Assembly: GCA_021495925.1 (NCBI GenBank)
Contig: JAKEKT010000004.1
Coordinates: 372,001-436,000, forward strand
Length of the DNA stretch: 64,000 nucleotides
From: Diplodia intermedia
Lineage: Eukaryota; Ascomycota; Dothideomycetes; Botryosphaeriales; Botryosphaeriaceae
Direction: 5' to 3'
The translations under genes and the position numbers were made by a program. The notes under the pieces are model-generated. The model made no database searches and was not told where the DNA came from. It was given only the letters and a program-made list of their open reading frames with translations. Positions 11,979 to 21,675 of the stretch are shown here, piece after piece (the stretch's first letter is position 1; every line of letters begins with the position of its first letter).

Positions 11979-12035
11979 CTGCGGTATTTGTTAGCACGTT
12001 GTTGTGGCATGTGTATTTGTGTGGATCGAACTTAC
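11979..12035 (-). other. Spliceosomal-type intron inside the tRNA T loop
   Basis: The 57 nt segment begins GTAAGT, contains GCTAAC with its branch A about 13 nt before the end, and finishes GCAG. Length, donor, branch site and acceptor match the pre-mRNA introns of neighbouring genes. Its exact removal rebuilds the T loop TTCGATC. It is not at the 37/38 site used by the tRNA splicing endonuclease. Splicing by the spliceosome is inference; the sequence match is direct. Confidence 0.65.
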
Positions 12036-12053
12036 AACCCAAGACCTCTCGCA

Positions 12054-12067
12054 TTTTGAGCTGATGC
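12054..12067 (-). other. Canonical tRNA-Ala anticodon-loop intron (14 nt)
   Basis: The insert lies one base 3' of the anticodon, between positions 37 and 38, the standard site for nuclear tRNA introns removed by the SEN endonuclease. Removing it leaves a seven-base loop T-T-TGC-A-T closed by CTCGC/GCGAG. Confidence 0.75.
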
Positions 12068-12103
12068 TGCAAAGCGAGCGCTCTACCACTGAGCTATACG
12101 CCC

Positions 12104-13047
12104 TGATATTGTTTGAAATGTGTTTGATAGCTTTAAATTATGTAAAACAAACAATGCTAGGGGACATGGAGGGGGACGCTTCCGGCAGACAAAATCTTCA
12201 CTCATATTAAACCTATTTAGTTATAGAATAGCTAAGGCAACTCTCTTAAGATAACAGCATTTAAAAGTAGAAGATCGCCTAGAAGTAGATCTTAGATACT
12301 TAATTCTAATCCAGTAGATTATTCGAGCTTGGTGACATCTGACTCGGAATTTTCCATATTTAGATGAGGACGACTTTTTCGTTGATCTACTACGCCATTA
12401 ACGAAGGTTCTCTAGCGTGCTGGATTTGCTCTGATTGCTCTGGGCTCCAACCAATTCAATCCACCCTCAACGATATATAAATGCTTCTGTGGGCAGTTGA
12501 AGCTATCGTCTAGACGGAGATGTAGAATTGCAATTCACGAGAGAACGTCCAGACAATAGCTTCAACTGCCCACAGCAGGTATTTATATATCGTTGAGGGT
12601 GGATTGAATTGGTTGGAACACATAGCAAGTCGATATAGAGAGAAGCACCTTACATCAAACGATCACGCTCAAGCTTCTCAGGGCACAGAAGAGTCCATGT
12701 TTCGTGTTTTTACATGTGGCATTTCTTGTTCTTCCCTCTAGAAAAATGTTCTAATGCCCGGTGACAGTAATGCTGAAGCAAGTAGACGACCCATTGATGA
12801 AGTGGGCAATCTGGCCATCGCTTTGCCAAGTCAGAGCTATGTGTGGTAGTCCGGAACGGACCTATCGGCATTATAATAGCTAAAACAGCAAACGCCGGGT
12901 GCTTGAGAGCATGCGAGTGAGAAGAGGCGGCAGAGGAATTGCAGTACCGAAACGCCCCATGACAGTTACCATCCAGGTGAATCCAAACGCCTTACCCGCT
13001 TCCAATACAGAATGAATTACCGCCACAAGAGCGTGTTGTCCTTGCGC
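12104..13047. other. Gene-free, partly AT-rich region with a large hairpin
   Basis: No coding frame is supported. From about 12180 to 12450 the DNA is clearly AT-richer than its surroundings and looks like decayed insert sequence. The perfect-stem hairpin at 12446-12617 is listed separately. From 12620 to 13047 nothing recognisable is seen beyond the probable UBC6 3' flank. Confidence 0.4.
12446..12617. repeat. Large imperfect palindrome (hairpin, MITE-like)
   Basis: The left arm 12446-12516 and right arm 12546-12617 are reverse complements around a 29 nt centre (12517-12545). The outer 37 bp pair perfectly, then a 5-versus-6 nt bulge, then 19 perfect pairs, then 8 of 10 pairs. Both mismatches in the inner part are transitions. 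No target-site duplication is visible at the flanks. Such a structure fits a short inverted-repeat element or its relic, or a locus giving a long hairpin RNA. Confidence 0.8.
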
Positions 13048-13869
13048 TCAAGAGGTCTCCACGCCAAGGACGCGGGTGACCAGGACATAGCCAAACAGGA
13101 AAGCGGCGCCGATGATGTACTTGTTGCGGCTCAGCCAGCCTTGGCCGGCCTCCCGAGCGACCTGGCCTCCCTCGACAACAGCACCCAAGCTGCCACTGCC
13201 GACGGGGCGTCTCCGCAGGGCAGCGGCCTCAGGGGCGCATGCGGGGTGGCCATCAACCTGCGGCGCCTGGGGCATGCCGGTGGCGGGGTCGATCTTGTTC
13301 TCCTTCATCCAGCGCCAGTTCTCAGCATCGAGCTCAGGCCACTCCTGACGGAACTTGGCCCCACCGTCTCCAGCCTTGATGGCGCCGGCGCCGCCAGCCT
13401 TGGGACGAGTAGAGGCGGCGTGCGAACCACCGCCGGTGGAGTTCCACCAGCGGGACCTGCTGGCGAACAGCTTGCGCTCGGCATCAGAGGCACGGACGCT
13501 GCCGGTGGTCATCTCCTCGCTGGTCATGAAGCTCATCAGGCCGATAAGGATGGTGCTGACCTCCCAGGCCGGGTTGAAGCTCTTGGGGTGGAAGTCGGAA
13601 ATGCTAAGGCACAGGCGGGTCGAAGGCTGGAAGCGGCCGGAGGGCGTGTGCATGCGGATGGCGGGCGGAGCAAAAGGATAGTCGGGAGGGAACATGAGGG
13701 TGCCCCAGTACTGGCCGCCATCGTAGGGAGTGCTGGGCGGGCCGGTGAGAACGTAGTGCCACTCGAGAATGTTGGACTCGGAGGGGTGGGCGACGATGTA
13801 CGGCGGCGGGTTCTGGGAGATGGTCTTGTACTCGCGCGTCAAGCGCTTTGTGGCCTGGGGGGTGGCCAT
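13048..13869 (-). CDS. ubc6: Tail-anchored ubiquitin-conjugating enzyme E2 (UBC6/UBE2J type)
   Basis: This is one frame of 273 residues. The UBC fold starts at once with ATKRLTREYKTISQNPPPYI. It includes EWHYVLTGPPSTPYDGGQYWG, YPFAPPAIRMHTPSGRFQ and STRLCLSISDFHPKSFNP, where the Cys of RLCLSISD is the predicted catalytic cysteine and the usual HPN motif is absent, as in UBE2J/Ubc6 enzymes. A low-complexity linker leads to one C-terminal hydrophobic segment, NKYIIGAAFLFGYVLVTRVL, the tail anchor. By family it works at the cytosolic face of the ER with E3 ligases such as Doa10 in ER-associated degradation. The ATG at 13869 opens directly on the family N-terminus; the longer upstream frame has an Arg/His-rich extension that is probably 5' UTR. 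Confidence 0.9.
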   Translation of the reverse strand: MATPQATKRLTREYKTISQNPPPYIVAHPSESNILEWHYVLTGPPSTPYDGGQYWGTLMFPPDYPFAPPAIRMHTPSGRFQPSTRLCLSISDFHPKSFNPAWEVSTILIGLMSFMTSEEMTTGSVRASDAERKLFASRSRWWNSTGGGSHAASTRPKAGGAGAIKAGDGGAKFRQEWPELDAENWRWMKENKIDPATGMPQAPQVDGHPACAPEAAALRRRPVGSGSLGAVVEGGQVAREAGQGWLSRNKYIIGAAFLFGYVLVTRVLGVETS

Positions 13870-14417
13870 GGCGGGCGGATGGCGGGAGCGGGAGGGGCGG
13901 TGGGCGGATGGTTCTCTGCGCAAAGCGTCGTGGGGTTCGACGGGGCAGCGGAGCAGAGAGTGGCAGGCAAAGAAGGACGCAACGGAATGGCGGGCGAGAA
14001 GGAGTGGAAGGTGTCGGGTGGAGGCGCGGGCGCAGCTGGACGAAGTAAGCAAGAAGTGTAAGGGCCGGAGGCGGAGCGCATGATGAATGAGCGAAGCCCC
14101 GAACCCGAGCGCCAAGCCAGCCGCTGCCTACGGACTACCGTGGCCGTCAAACCCGCACCGCCGCGCGCAAGCAGACAAAGCAAACGGAATGCGCCCTGAT
14201 CCCAGCATCCAGTCGGCCTCTGGCCTGCAGCAGGAGCCGCGGCTGCTGCGCAGACAGCGAGCTACGTAATCCTGCTTGGACCGCGCTAGCAGTCGGCTCG
14301 CGCTCGGGCGCCAAGCCGGCGCGCGACAGCTGCTCTGCTGCCCTCAGCGTCACCACCACTCCCGCCGCATCAGACCACAGCCCGCATTCCCCCACTGCAC
14401 AGCAGCCCGCGAGCCCA
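13870..14417. promoter_or_regulatory. Divergent promoter region, UBC6 / SAM50
   Basis: 548 bp lie between two divergent start codons. The sequence is very GC-rich near UBC6. No TATA box or repeat stands out. Confidence 0.45.
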
Positions 14418-16093
14418 ATGGCGTCGCCCCAGGACGACCATGTGCGTCGCTCCACTCTGCCCCTGCCCGCCCCCCAGCGCGCCTGCTAACCCGCCGCCCA
14501 GGTGTTCGAGAAGCTGAAGCAAAAAGTCGACCCGGCCGAGCTTCAGCGGCGCCAGCACGAAGTCAACGAGCGCATAGCCGCCCAGTATGAGAGGGCAGTC
14601 GCTCGCCAGGCCGACCTGGTTCGCCTTGCCCCTCCTTGCCGCTCCAATGCCTCTGCTGACCATTCCAGGTTGGTGCCAATTTCACGCTGCCCGTGACCGT
14701 CTCGTCCGTCCGCGTCCTCCACGCAAAGCACACCCGCCATGCCTTCCTTGAGCGCGTCTTCAGCCCGTTGCTCAATGCCAACAAGGAGGCTTCGTACACG
14801 CTGGAGGATGCGCTTGCGGACATTGGCGGCGCCGTCAACAAGCTCGAGAGATTTGGTCTGTCCAACCCGCTCCAGCGCAATGCTCCTGGATGCTGACGCC
14901 GGCCAGACATTTTCAAGTCTCCCATTTCCGTCTACGTCGACAGGCCCGACAAGTCCAACCCGAGCACTACGCCGACCGACATTGACGTTTACCTGCACGC
15001 CCGCGAGCGCTCTCGCTACACCATCAAAACCGGAACAGAGGCCGGATCTGCCGAGGGTTCCGCTTATGCGAGCGCCCAGCTGCGCAACTTGTTCGGCGGT
15101 GCCGAGTCGCTGAATGCCCACGCCTCGGCTGGCACCCGTACCCGCTCGGCCTACTCGGCTTATTTCGACACTCCCGTCCTCAGCAACCCGGATCTGCGCT
15201 GGGAGATCGGCGGTCTTGCAAGCTCGACGTTGAAGAGCTGGGCCAGCCACGAGGAAGTGCTTAAGGGAGGATCAACTAAGCTTAAGTGGCAGAGCTCCGG
15301 CGGCCACCGTCACGAACTCGCCTACTCCGGCTTCTGGAGACAGATTACCGGCCTTGCAGCAACCGCTTCGCCCACCGTCCGTGCTGATGCTGGAGACTCG
15401 TTCAAGTCAAGCGTATCGCACACGTACACGCTCGACCGCCGCGACTTCCCGCTCCTCCCTTCGCGCGGCTATCTCCTCAAGACTGTGGCCGAACTCGCCG
15501 GTGGCCCGCTCAAGGGTGACGTCGGCTTTGGCAAATTTGAGGTAGAATCGCAAGCCGCTCTGCCCTTCCCTCCTGTTCCTGGTGTTGCCCTCACCACCAG
15601 CTTCCGCGCCGGGCTGCTCCACCCGTTCGTCGATGGTGCCGGCAAGCCGACTCCTTCCCGGATCAACGATCGCTTCCAGCTGGGCGGCCCCACCGATATC
15701 CGGGGTTTTCGGCTCGCAGGTCTCGGTCCCCGTGACGGACCGGATGCCGTGGGCGGCGATGCCTATGCCGCGGGAAGTGCAAGCCTTATGTTGCCGCTCC
15801 CGCGCGTTGGCGCTGAGACACCACTCCGCCTCCAAGCCTTTGTCAACGCCGGACGTCTGCTCGCTCTGAAGGAGAGGAAAGACAGCGAAGGAAATGCTGA
15901 CGCGACGGAAAGTCTAAAGGCGACGCTGGAGGAACTGAAGAACGGGCTTCCAAGTGCTGCAGCTGGTGTTGGACTGGTGTATGCGCACCCGGTAGCAAGG
16001 TTTGAGGTCAACTTCTCGCTGCCGTTGGTGCTGCGCAAGGGCGAGCAGGGAAGGAAAGGAGTGCATTTTGGCGTTGGTATCGAATTCATGTAG
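14418..16093 (+). CDS. sam50: SAM50/Tob55, mitochondrial outer-membrane beta-barrel assembly protein
   Basis: Exons are 14418-14441, 14502-14618, 14669-14855 and 14907-16093, 504 residues. The first exon is 24 nt. Introns are 60, 50 and 51 nt, with TGCTAAC or CTGAC branch sites. The N-terminal part has a helical leader (FEKLKQKVDPAELQRRQHEV), then a single POTRA-like domain with TVSSVRVLHAKHTRHAFL. The rest is the Omp85/bacterial surface antigen barrel, including SAYFDTPVLSNPDLRWE, FQLGGPTDIRGFRLAGLGPR near residue 380 and the terminal beta signal HFGVGIEFM. The GG-DIRGF segment is the conserved barrel-interior loop motif. By family it is the core of the SAM complex that inserts beta-barrel proteins into the outer mitochondrial membrane. 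The donor of intron 2 (GTTCGC) is weak but the join is required by frame. Confidence 0.92.
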
Positions 16094-17593
16094 AAAGCGG
16101 TCGGCTGTATGATAAAGCAAGAAAGAAACAGCAAATTTTCAGTTCACCCGCCCGGAGAAGCCTCAGCAATACTACGCCGCGAGCCGCGTGGGCTACGAAG
16201 AGAAGAAAAGGTCGGACCGCCGATGAGGACGACTCTGTGCGCAACCACGCGGCCTCGTCACGAGCCTCAGGACGCATGTCATATTCGACAGTGGGAACTG
16301 CACCATGGAGGCAATCGACGGGGTCAAGGGAGTGTCTTCAGATTCGCAATCACGCGTGAGCATCAGCAGCACATCCCAACTCATCAACATTGCCGCCACC
16401 GCTTATGCCCAGCAAGTTTTGAGAGACTCAGCCCCTTGCCTCAATAGGCAACCCGCGTTCCCCGTGGGGAACCAAACCAGCCACCGCACACGGCGGAGCG
16501 TGGCGCCAAGAGGACCCAAGATCTCCGCCTCCGCTACTAGTAGACCTTAGTGCCTGGCAGTCTATCGGATCCGAGACTCTGGTATGGCATGACAGCTTGG
16601 TGCGGGGTCGCTGCACCTTGGCGCGTGGGTGATATCCGGGGTGCGGATTGGGGCCTAGATGCCGTGCAACGTGGATTCGAGATTCAGGCGTGGTGTCCAA
16701 TTTGCGTGCCATGAGCTGACCTCTACTGGAACGCCTCCCCCGGAACACATGCATAGCGGCTTGTATGCCTGCTCCCGTGCGGCATTTTCCTGAACGATAG
16801 CTCTGGACACTTTGTCGGTAGTTATGAGATTTTTGACACGGCTGCCGAGTCAGCGCCTAGAGCCTGTCGGCCAATCATGCTTTTTCCCGACAACGCTCGT
16901 GTGCGATTCCACGAGAGTTCGCATTCCACTGACTCCCCCCGAGCTTGGCTCATCTGCTATGGCACAGAAACGTCTTGAATGCTCGTTGAAACGCGTTGGC
17001 TGTGGATCCAGGGCAACTGTTCTCAGTTCAGAGACCAGGCTCCGCAGGTGTGTGTCACGTTATGAACCGCAGCTTAACGGCAAACGCATAGTAAAAGCAC
17101 ACTGCAAGTAGGCATAGGAATCCTTCGGGCCCGTTCAGATACGATATCAACGCCGATAGATTCCGCAAGCGTCGGCACGCCGAAAGGAGAGCCAGAAGCA
17201 GAACCGGGACAAGCCACGCCTCTTTACTTGGCCCTGTCTGCCTGACGTCGAGGGCCATCGCGTGTAGATAGACGGGCGTGGCATTGGGGCGGCTTCCAAG
17301 CAAACGCCCAGCTGTTGACCCCGCACCTTGCCCACTCCTATGGAAGTTTCATTCTCATCATTCCAAAGATGCTTTTCCGCCGCCGTACGTGGCTTGTCCG
17401 AGCGGGACTTCGTTGGCCATTGGGCGGAGCAGAGAGAGCTTGGTAGCCAGTGCCCCAAAACTATATATTTCGTCTTGACTTCCTTTGTTTTAAGGCAGGG
17501 ACGCTTGTGTTTTGAGCCTTCCGCGAGCCTGGGTTTAGCTGCTTGCCTTTTGTTCTTCTCCAAATACCACCTCACAGCCTCCAGATCTCCGCC
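16094..17593. other. Intergenic, SAM50 to MFS permease
   Basis: 1.5 kb was read on both strands without finding a supported gene, tRNA or repeat. The last ~100 bp before 17594 are pyrimidine-rich and probably form the 5' leader of the permease. Confidence 0.4.
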
Positions 17594-19359
17594 ATGTCGG
17601 ACCCAATCATGGAGAAGAAACAGGCGGACCATACAGAACACGTCGACGACTTTGATGAGGAGAAGCTCAAGACGCAGGGGACCGGAAAACATGATTATTC
17701 CGGTGCTGCTAAGAAGACCGATCCGGTGGAAATTGCCTTGGTCAGGAAACTGGACCGTTGGATTATGGCAAGTTTCCGATTGTGGCTGAACTGGCGGTGC
17801 GCTCGCTAACCTTAGGGAGCCTATGCTTTGGTCCATGTACTGGCTCAACTATCTTGACGTAAGTCCCGGGGCATTCGCTCCCTGGCCTCGAAGTTGCTGA
17901 CAGAAGATAGCGAAATGCAATTGCGCTTGCCCGGCTCAACAACCTGGAAGAAGACCTCGGCTTGACCGGTACCCAGTATCAAACCTGCGTCAGCATCCTC
18001 TTTGTCGGCTACCTGCTTGGTCAGGTTCCCAGCAACATGTTCCTGACGCGTACTCGCCCTTCATGGTACATGGGTTCTTGGTATGCCGTATCCCGAGCAT
18101 TCTATGATTGATAGCTACTCACTCATTAGCAGCATGATGCTTTGGGCCGTCGTCTCCGCTTTGACGGCCTTGTCAAAGGACTTCAAAGGCTTGCTCCTCA
18201 CAAGGTTTTTCCTCGGTGTGACGGAAGCGCCATATTACCCCGGCGCCCTCTACATGCTTAGTATCTTCTACACCCGTAAGGAGATCGCCACTCGCATCAG
18301 CATCCTCTACACCGGCAACATCCTGGCCACCGCTTTCGCTGGCCTGATCGCCGCCGGCATCTTCCACGGAATGGATGATCTCGGTGGCATCTCCGGCTGG
18401 CGCTGGCTGTTCATTCTGCAGGGCATCGCCACGTTCGTCATCGCCGTCGTCGGCTGCTTCATCCTCCCCGACTTTCCACACAACACCAAATGGCTTACTC
18501 CCGATGAAAGGCTCCTTGCCACAGCCAGGATCGAGAGAGATACTGTCGGTCTGAAGGGCAAGGGAAGCCCTTGGGATGGCTTCATGCAGGCGGCCAAGGA
18601 TCCCAAGGTCTGGCTCTTTGCCTTCATGCAGCACCAGCACTTGGCCGCCAACGGCTTCAAGAACTTCGTAAGCACGCCGACCCCTCCAGAGAAGTTGGCC
18701 GGAACCCACGCAAGATTCGGAACGCTGACCGCTCCCCGTCTTCCAACCAAACAGTTCCCCACGGTCGTCGAAACCCTCGGCTTCAACACGACCATCACCC
18801 TCGTCCTCACCTGCCCGCCCTACGTCATCGCCGGCGCCATCTCAGTCCTCGTGTCGTGGTCGTCGGGCCACTTCAACGAGCGCACCTGGCACATCACGGC
18901 CTCCAAGCTCGTCGCCATCACCGGGTTCGCGCTGGGCGCCGCGACGATGAACATGGGCGCGCGCTACTTCGCCATGGTCGTCTTCGCCACGGGGACCTAC
19001 GGCGTCAACTCCATCGTGCTCGGCTGGGTCGGTTCCACTTGTGGCCAGACGCCCGAGAAGAAGGCCGTGGCGCTGAGTATTGTCAACACCGTGGCGAACA
19101 TATCGTTCATTTGGACGCCCGTAAGTAGTGATGCTTTTCTCTCTTCTGGTTGTACAGTGCATTGTTCGCTAACGAGCACTACATACAGTACCTGTGGTAC
19201 GAGGAGGATGCGCCACGGTACGCCGTCGCCATGGGGTCGAGCGCCGGCTTCAGTTTCTTGTGCTTCGCCTGCGCATGGATCATGAAATTTGTCCTCAAGC
19301 GCAAGAACAAGAAGATGAGACAATCTCAGGACGAGACGATGCTCTTCTACGCCTACTAA
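17594..19359 (+). CDS. MFS permease, allantoate/nicotinate (Dal5/Tna1) type
   Basis: Six exons: 17594-17767, 17820-17858, 17911-18080, 18130-18667, 18755-19120 and 19189-19359, giving 485 residues. The polar N-terminus is followed by LDRWIMPMLWSMYWLNYLDRNAIALARL, here split by two introns after WIM and LD. Further marks are FVGYLLGQVPSNMFLTR, TRFFLGVTEAPYYPGALYML and GWRWLFILQGI. The C-terminal half has MNMGARYFAMVV and VNTVANISFIWTPYLWYEEDAPRY. By family it is a plasma-membrane proton symporter for an organic anion such as allantoate, nicotinate or a similar carboxylate; the substrate cannot be read from sequence. Intron 1 starts GCAAGT, a GC-AG intron. Intron 4 (87 nt) keeps the frame open if retained. 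The residues after intron 3 (SCSMMLWAVVSAL) confirm that join. Confidence 0.88.
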
Positions 19360-20401
19360 AGGTGATCGAGGAAGAGAATTCGCTGAAAACGGCACTCTGG
19401 TAGAACATCGCATAGCTAGACAGGACGTGAACATGTGGCTTACATAAATGCATGGGCTGATTTGCATTTGAAAAAAAAATCAAACATCGGATATCCACTG
19501 GTTCTAGTCGCTCTCCTGCATGTGAGTTCTTCGCAGAACAACGATTCAATCCCGGACAGACATCATCTCATTGGCTTCCAATTCAACGCAGCATGCGAGC
19601 CTGTCGAGTCACTCATGTGTAGTTCTTGAGTATTTTACTAGCCAGGGACTTGTTGAACGCTGTCAAGTAACGTGCTAGCAAACATCGCCACTGAGTCTCA
19701 ATGCTCGCCCGTAGTTACCTCCCCTTTCGCCCCACGTAGTAGCCTTATCTCTCTTGCTTCCATGAGCTATCCAAGCAAGCATTCTGATGGTAGACTAAAA
19801 AAAAAAAATTGTGGCTGGTGACAACACCGGCCTGAACTCTTAGCTCTGGGCGCCACATCCTGCCCAAGCTTCTCCCTTCCGTATTATTCCGACTCAGGTC
19901 TGCCGTGGTCGTACTTCGAGCTGCCTTGGTAAGCAGCCTCGTGTTGCTATTGTTTTGAAGCATCATGGGCCCAGGCGAAGAATGAAAGATAGGGAATTCA
20001 TCAGGCGCTCACGCCACTGCGGGAGATGGCACCCCGCGTTTGAGCCCGTACCTAAGAAGCTAGACAGTGGAATGGTATGAGGTCCCTGCGACATGGTTGC
20101 GAATAACCCCTGTCGGCGATTCGCCAAGGTCGGCGTTTCCGAATGGCGCTCGCTAGTCCTTTACGGCGCGGACAGAATGGTCTTGGATGAGCAGGAGTTT
20201 CCAAGCGCTGGGACGTAAATCGAAAATGTGCGTGCATATCAAAAGCTAATCACCAGCAGTAATAACACGCCCAGTAATCGTGTTGCTGCTCGCCCTTTGG
20301 AGGACAACATGATCAGCTCACTGTCGCCACTGGACTACAGCCATCGCCTTTCCTTGTACCTTGTATGGGTAGCCAAGTACGCAGTTGCAATGAAGTGCAA
20401 A
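19360..20401. other. Intergenic, permease 3' flank
   Basis: No supported gene. It contains A runs at about 19470 and 19798, and AT-rich 3' UTR-like sequence near the permease end. Confidence 0.4.
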
Positions 20402-21147
20402 TTACGGGCTGTTCTGGCTGGAGCGGGACGGTGAGGCCTGGGTTTCTTGAGCGATTTGCTGTTGCAGAGCATCCTCATCGCTCTCGTGTTCCTCGTCCAA
20501 CTCCGCATCCACATCATCATCCGAAGTAAGTGAATCACGATCGGAAGTAGCTGGTTCGTTGCCGGTAGAAGCCGTCTTGCCTGGAGGCCTGTTTACTTGT
20601 TAGATTGCGCCCTGGTAATGCAGTGGTGAGTCGGGACGTACGCCATCTCAATATTACGCTGCTCCCAGTCCTTGACCATGGCTTCGCTAGCAAACGCCTT
20701 CGGCTCCCAGGTGTCCTGGTACACCTCACCGGTCTTCGGGTTGTCCTCCCAAGCGATTTTGTAGTGGTGCTCGTCCTCGTGGACAATTCCCTGTGCAGCC
20801 CATTCCTGGCTTGCCTTTGCTTCCTTCCACTCGGCGGTGAGCGCACGATTGGCGCAAGACTTGGGGTGCCAGGTCGGCACCCAGGGCTTCTTCGTTTTTG
20901 GGTCCACGCCATCCCACTCGATGAGATATTCGGTCCTGTTCTCGTCAAGGATGCGTTTCGCGTCGAAGAGAGGGTTGCGCTTTGCGTCGGTCTTGGAGCG
21001 CTTGGGCTGAGGCGCTTTGGAAATAGAATGCGCGCCCTTGGGGGGTCGGCCGCGTTTGCTCTTTGTTGGCGGCGGCGAGGTCACAGTCGGGCGGATGCGA
21101 CGGGGAGAAATGGGGATGATCTTGGCGGGTTTGCGCTTTGGCGGCAT
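20402..21147 (-). CDS. Protein with AT-hook and two chromo-like domains
   Basis: Two exons, 21147-20642 and 20588-20402, 230 residues. An N-terminal basic region carries an AT-hook-like core KRGRPPKG at 31-38 and the basic stretch PKRSKTDAKR. A first chromo-like module spans about 58-112: RILDEN, EYLIEWDG, WVPTWHPKSCANRALTAEWK. A second follows at about 115-165: GIVHEDEHHYKIAWED, YQDTWEPKAFASEAMVKDWE. Both keep the chromodomain pattern of an aromatic-rich strand followed by TW-P and a C-terminal helix. After the 53 nt intron (GTACGT..CAG) comes an acidic Asp/Glu tail and a Ser-rich end. Binding to methylated histone tails and to AT-rich DNA is inference. I do not recognise a named orthologue. 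Confidence 0.75.
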
Positions 21148-21675
21148 GTTGGGCGAGTGTGTGTTGAGAGTTTGGGAGGGAAGACGCGCCGACGCGTCAA
21201 GCTCCTGCAAGAGCTCCCAGCGCTCGGACCGCCGGCGCACGCACCTGCACAGCCTGCACAGCCTGCACTCTGAAACTCATCTCTGACCTGTCATCCGACA
21301 CTCCCAAGCAACCATGTCGACCAAAGCTTCCCGTCCACGCGGCCGCTGACCCAGAGTATAGTTCATGTGACTTGGAAGAAAAGGACTGCCAATTAATAGG
21401 GATAAGACAAAGTGTGAAGATTAGAAACAGACGACCAAGTAACGGGTGACGACTAATTTTAGCCAGTACGGCGAAGCGGACACCAATATATCAAAGCCTG
21501 ACATTGCATTGATCCAAAAGACATGCCTTCAATTACAGCCGCCTACGAGATTTTACACTCAAAACACAACCACTTCATCCCGGGAATCTCAATCACACGC
21601 ATGCACTGCACACCACCAACTCCCCACCCAAACTCCAAGGTGCACAAACTCTTCGAGACACGCATTCACCAATCA
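21148..21675. other. Intergenic, upstream of the chromo-like gene and past the ADH end
   Basis: This holds the promoter of the chromo-like gene (GC-rich part near 21150-21300) and AT-richer 3' flank of the alcohol dehydrogenase. A short tandem CTGCACAGC-like repeat is at about 21242-21268. No gene is seen. Confidence 0.4.

Larger units (their letters stand above)
11961..12103 (-). tRNA. tRNA-Ala (anticodon UGC) with two interruptions
   Basis: The 5' acceptor strand GGGCGTA is at 12103-12097. The D arm with A box TAGCTCAGTGG follows. The anticodon arm CTCGC/GCGAG carries UGC at 12071-12069. A 14 nt insert (12067-12054) sits after position 37, where canonical tRNA introns occur. The 5' T stem is TTGGG at 12042-12038. 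The T loop is then broken after its first two T's (12037-12036) by 57 nt (12035-11979). On removal the loop reads TTCGATC, followed by CCCAA, acceptor strand TTCGTCC and discriminator A at 11961. All stems then pair except one T-T mismatch at 6:67 and one G-T wobble at 3:70. CCA is not encoded, as expected. With the 57 nt left in place no complete T arm plus acceptor stem can be drawn. It is either a functional gene needing an unusual second processing step or a recently interrupted copy. The T9 terminator directly downstream favours transcription. Confidence 0.75.

Noticed and set aside
12015..12040. Alternative T arm drawn inside the 57 nt insert (GTAAG / CACAC around TTCGATC)
   Set aside because: Only three of five pairs form, and no acceptor strand for GGGCGTA follows. 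The spliced form is far better.
13012..14061. 349-codon plus-strand frame antisense to UBC6
   Set aside because: Gly/Ala-rich shadow of a GC-rich gene in a fixed frame. It has no domain, while the minus strand encodes a clear E2 enzyme.
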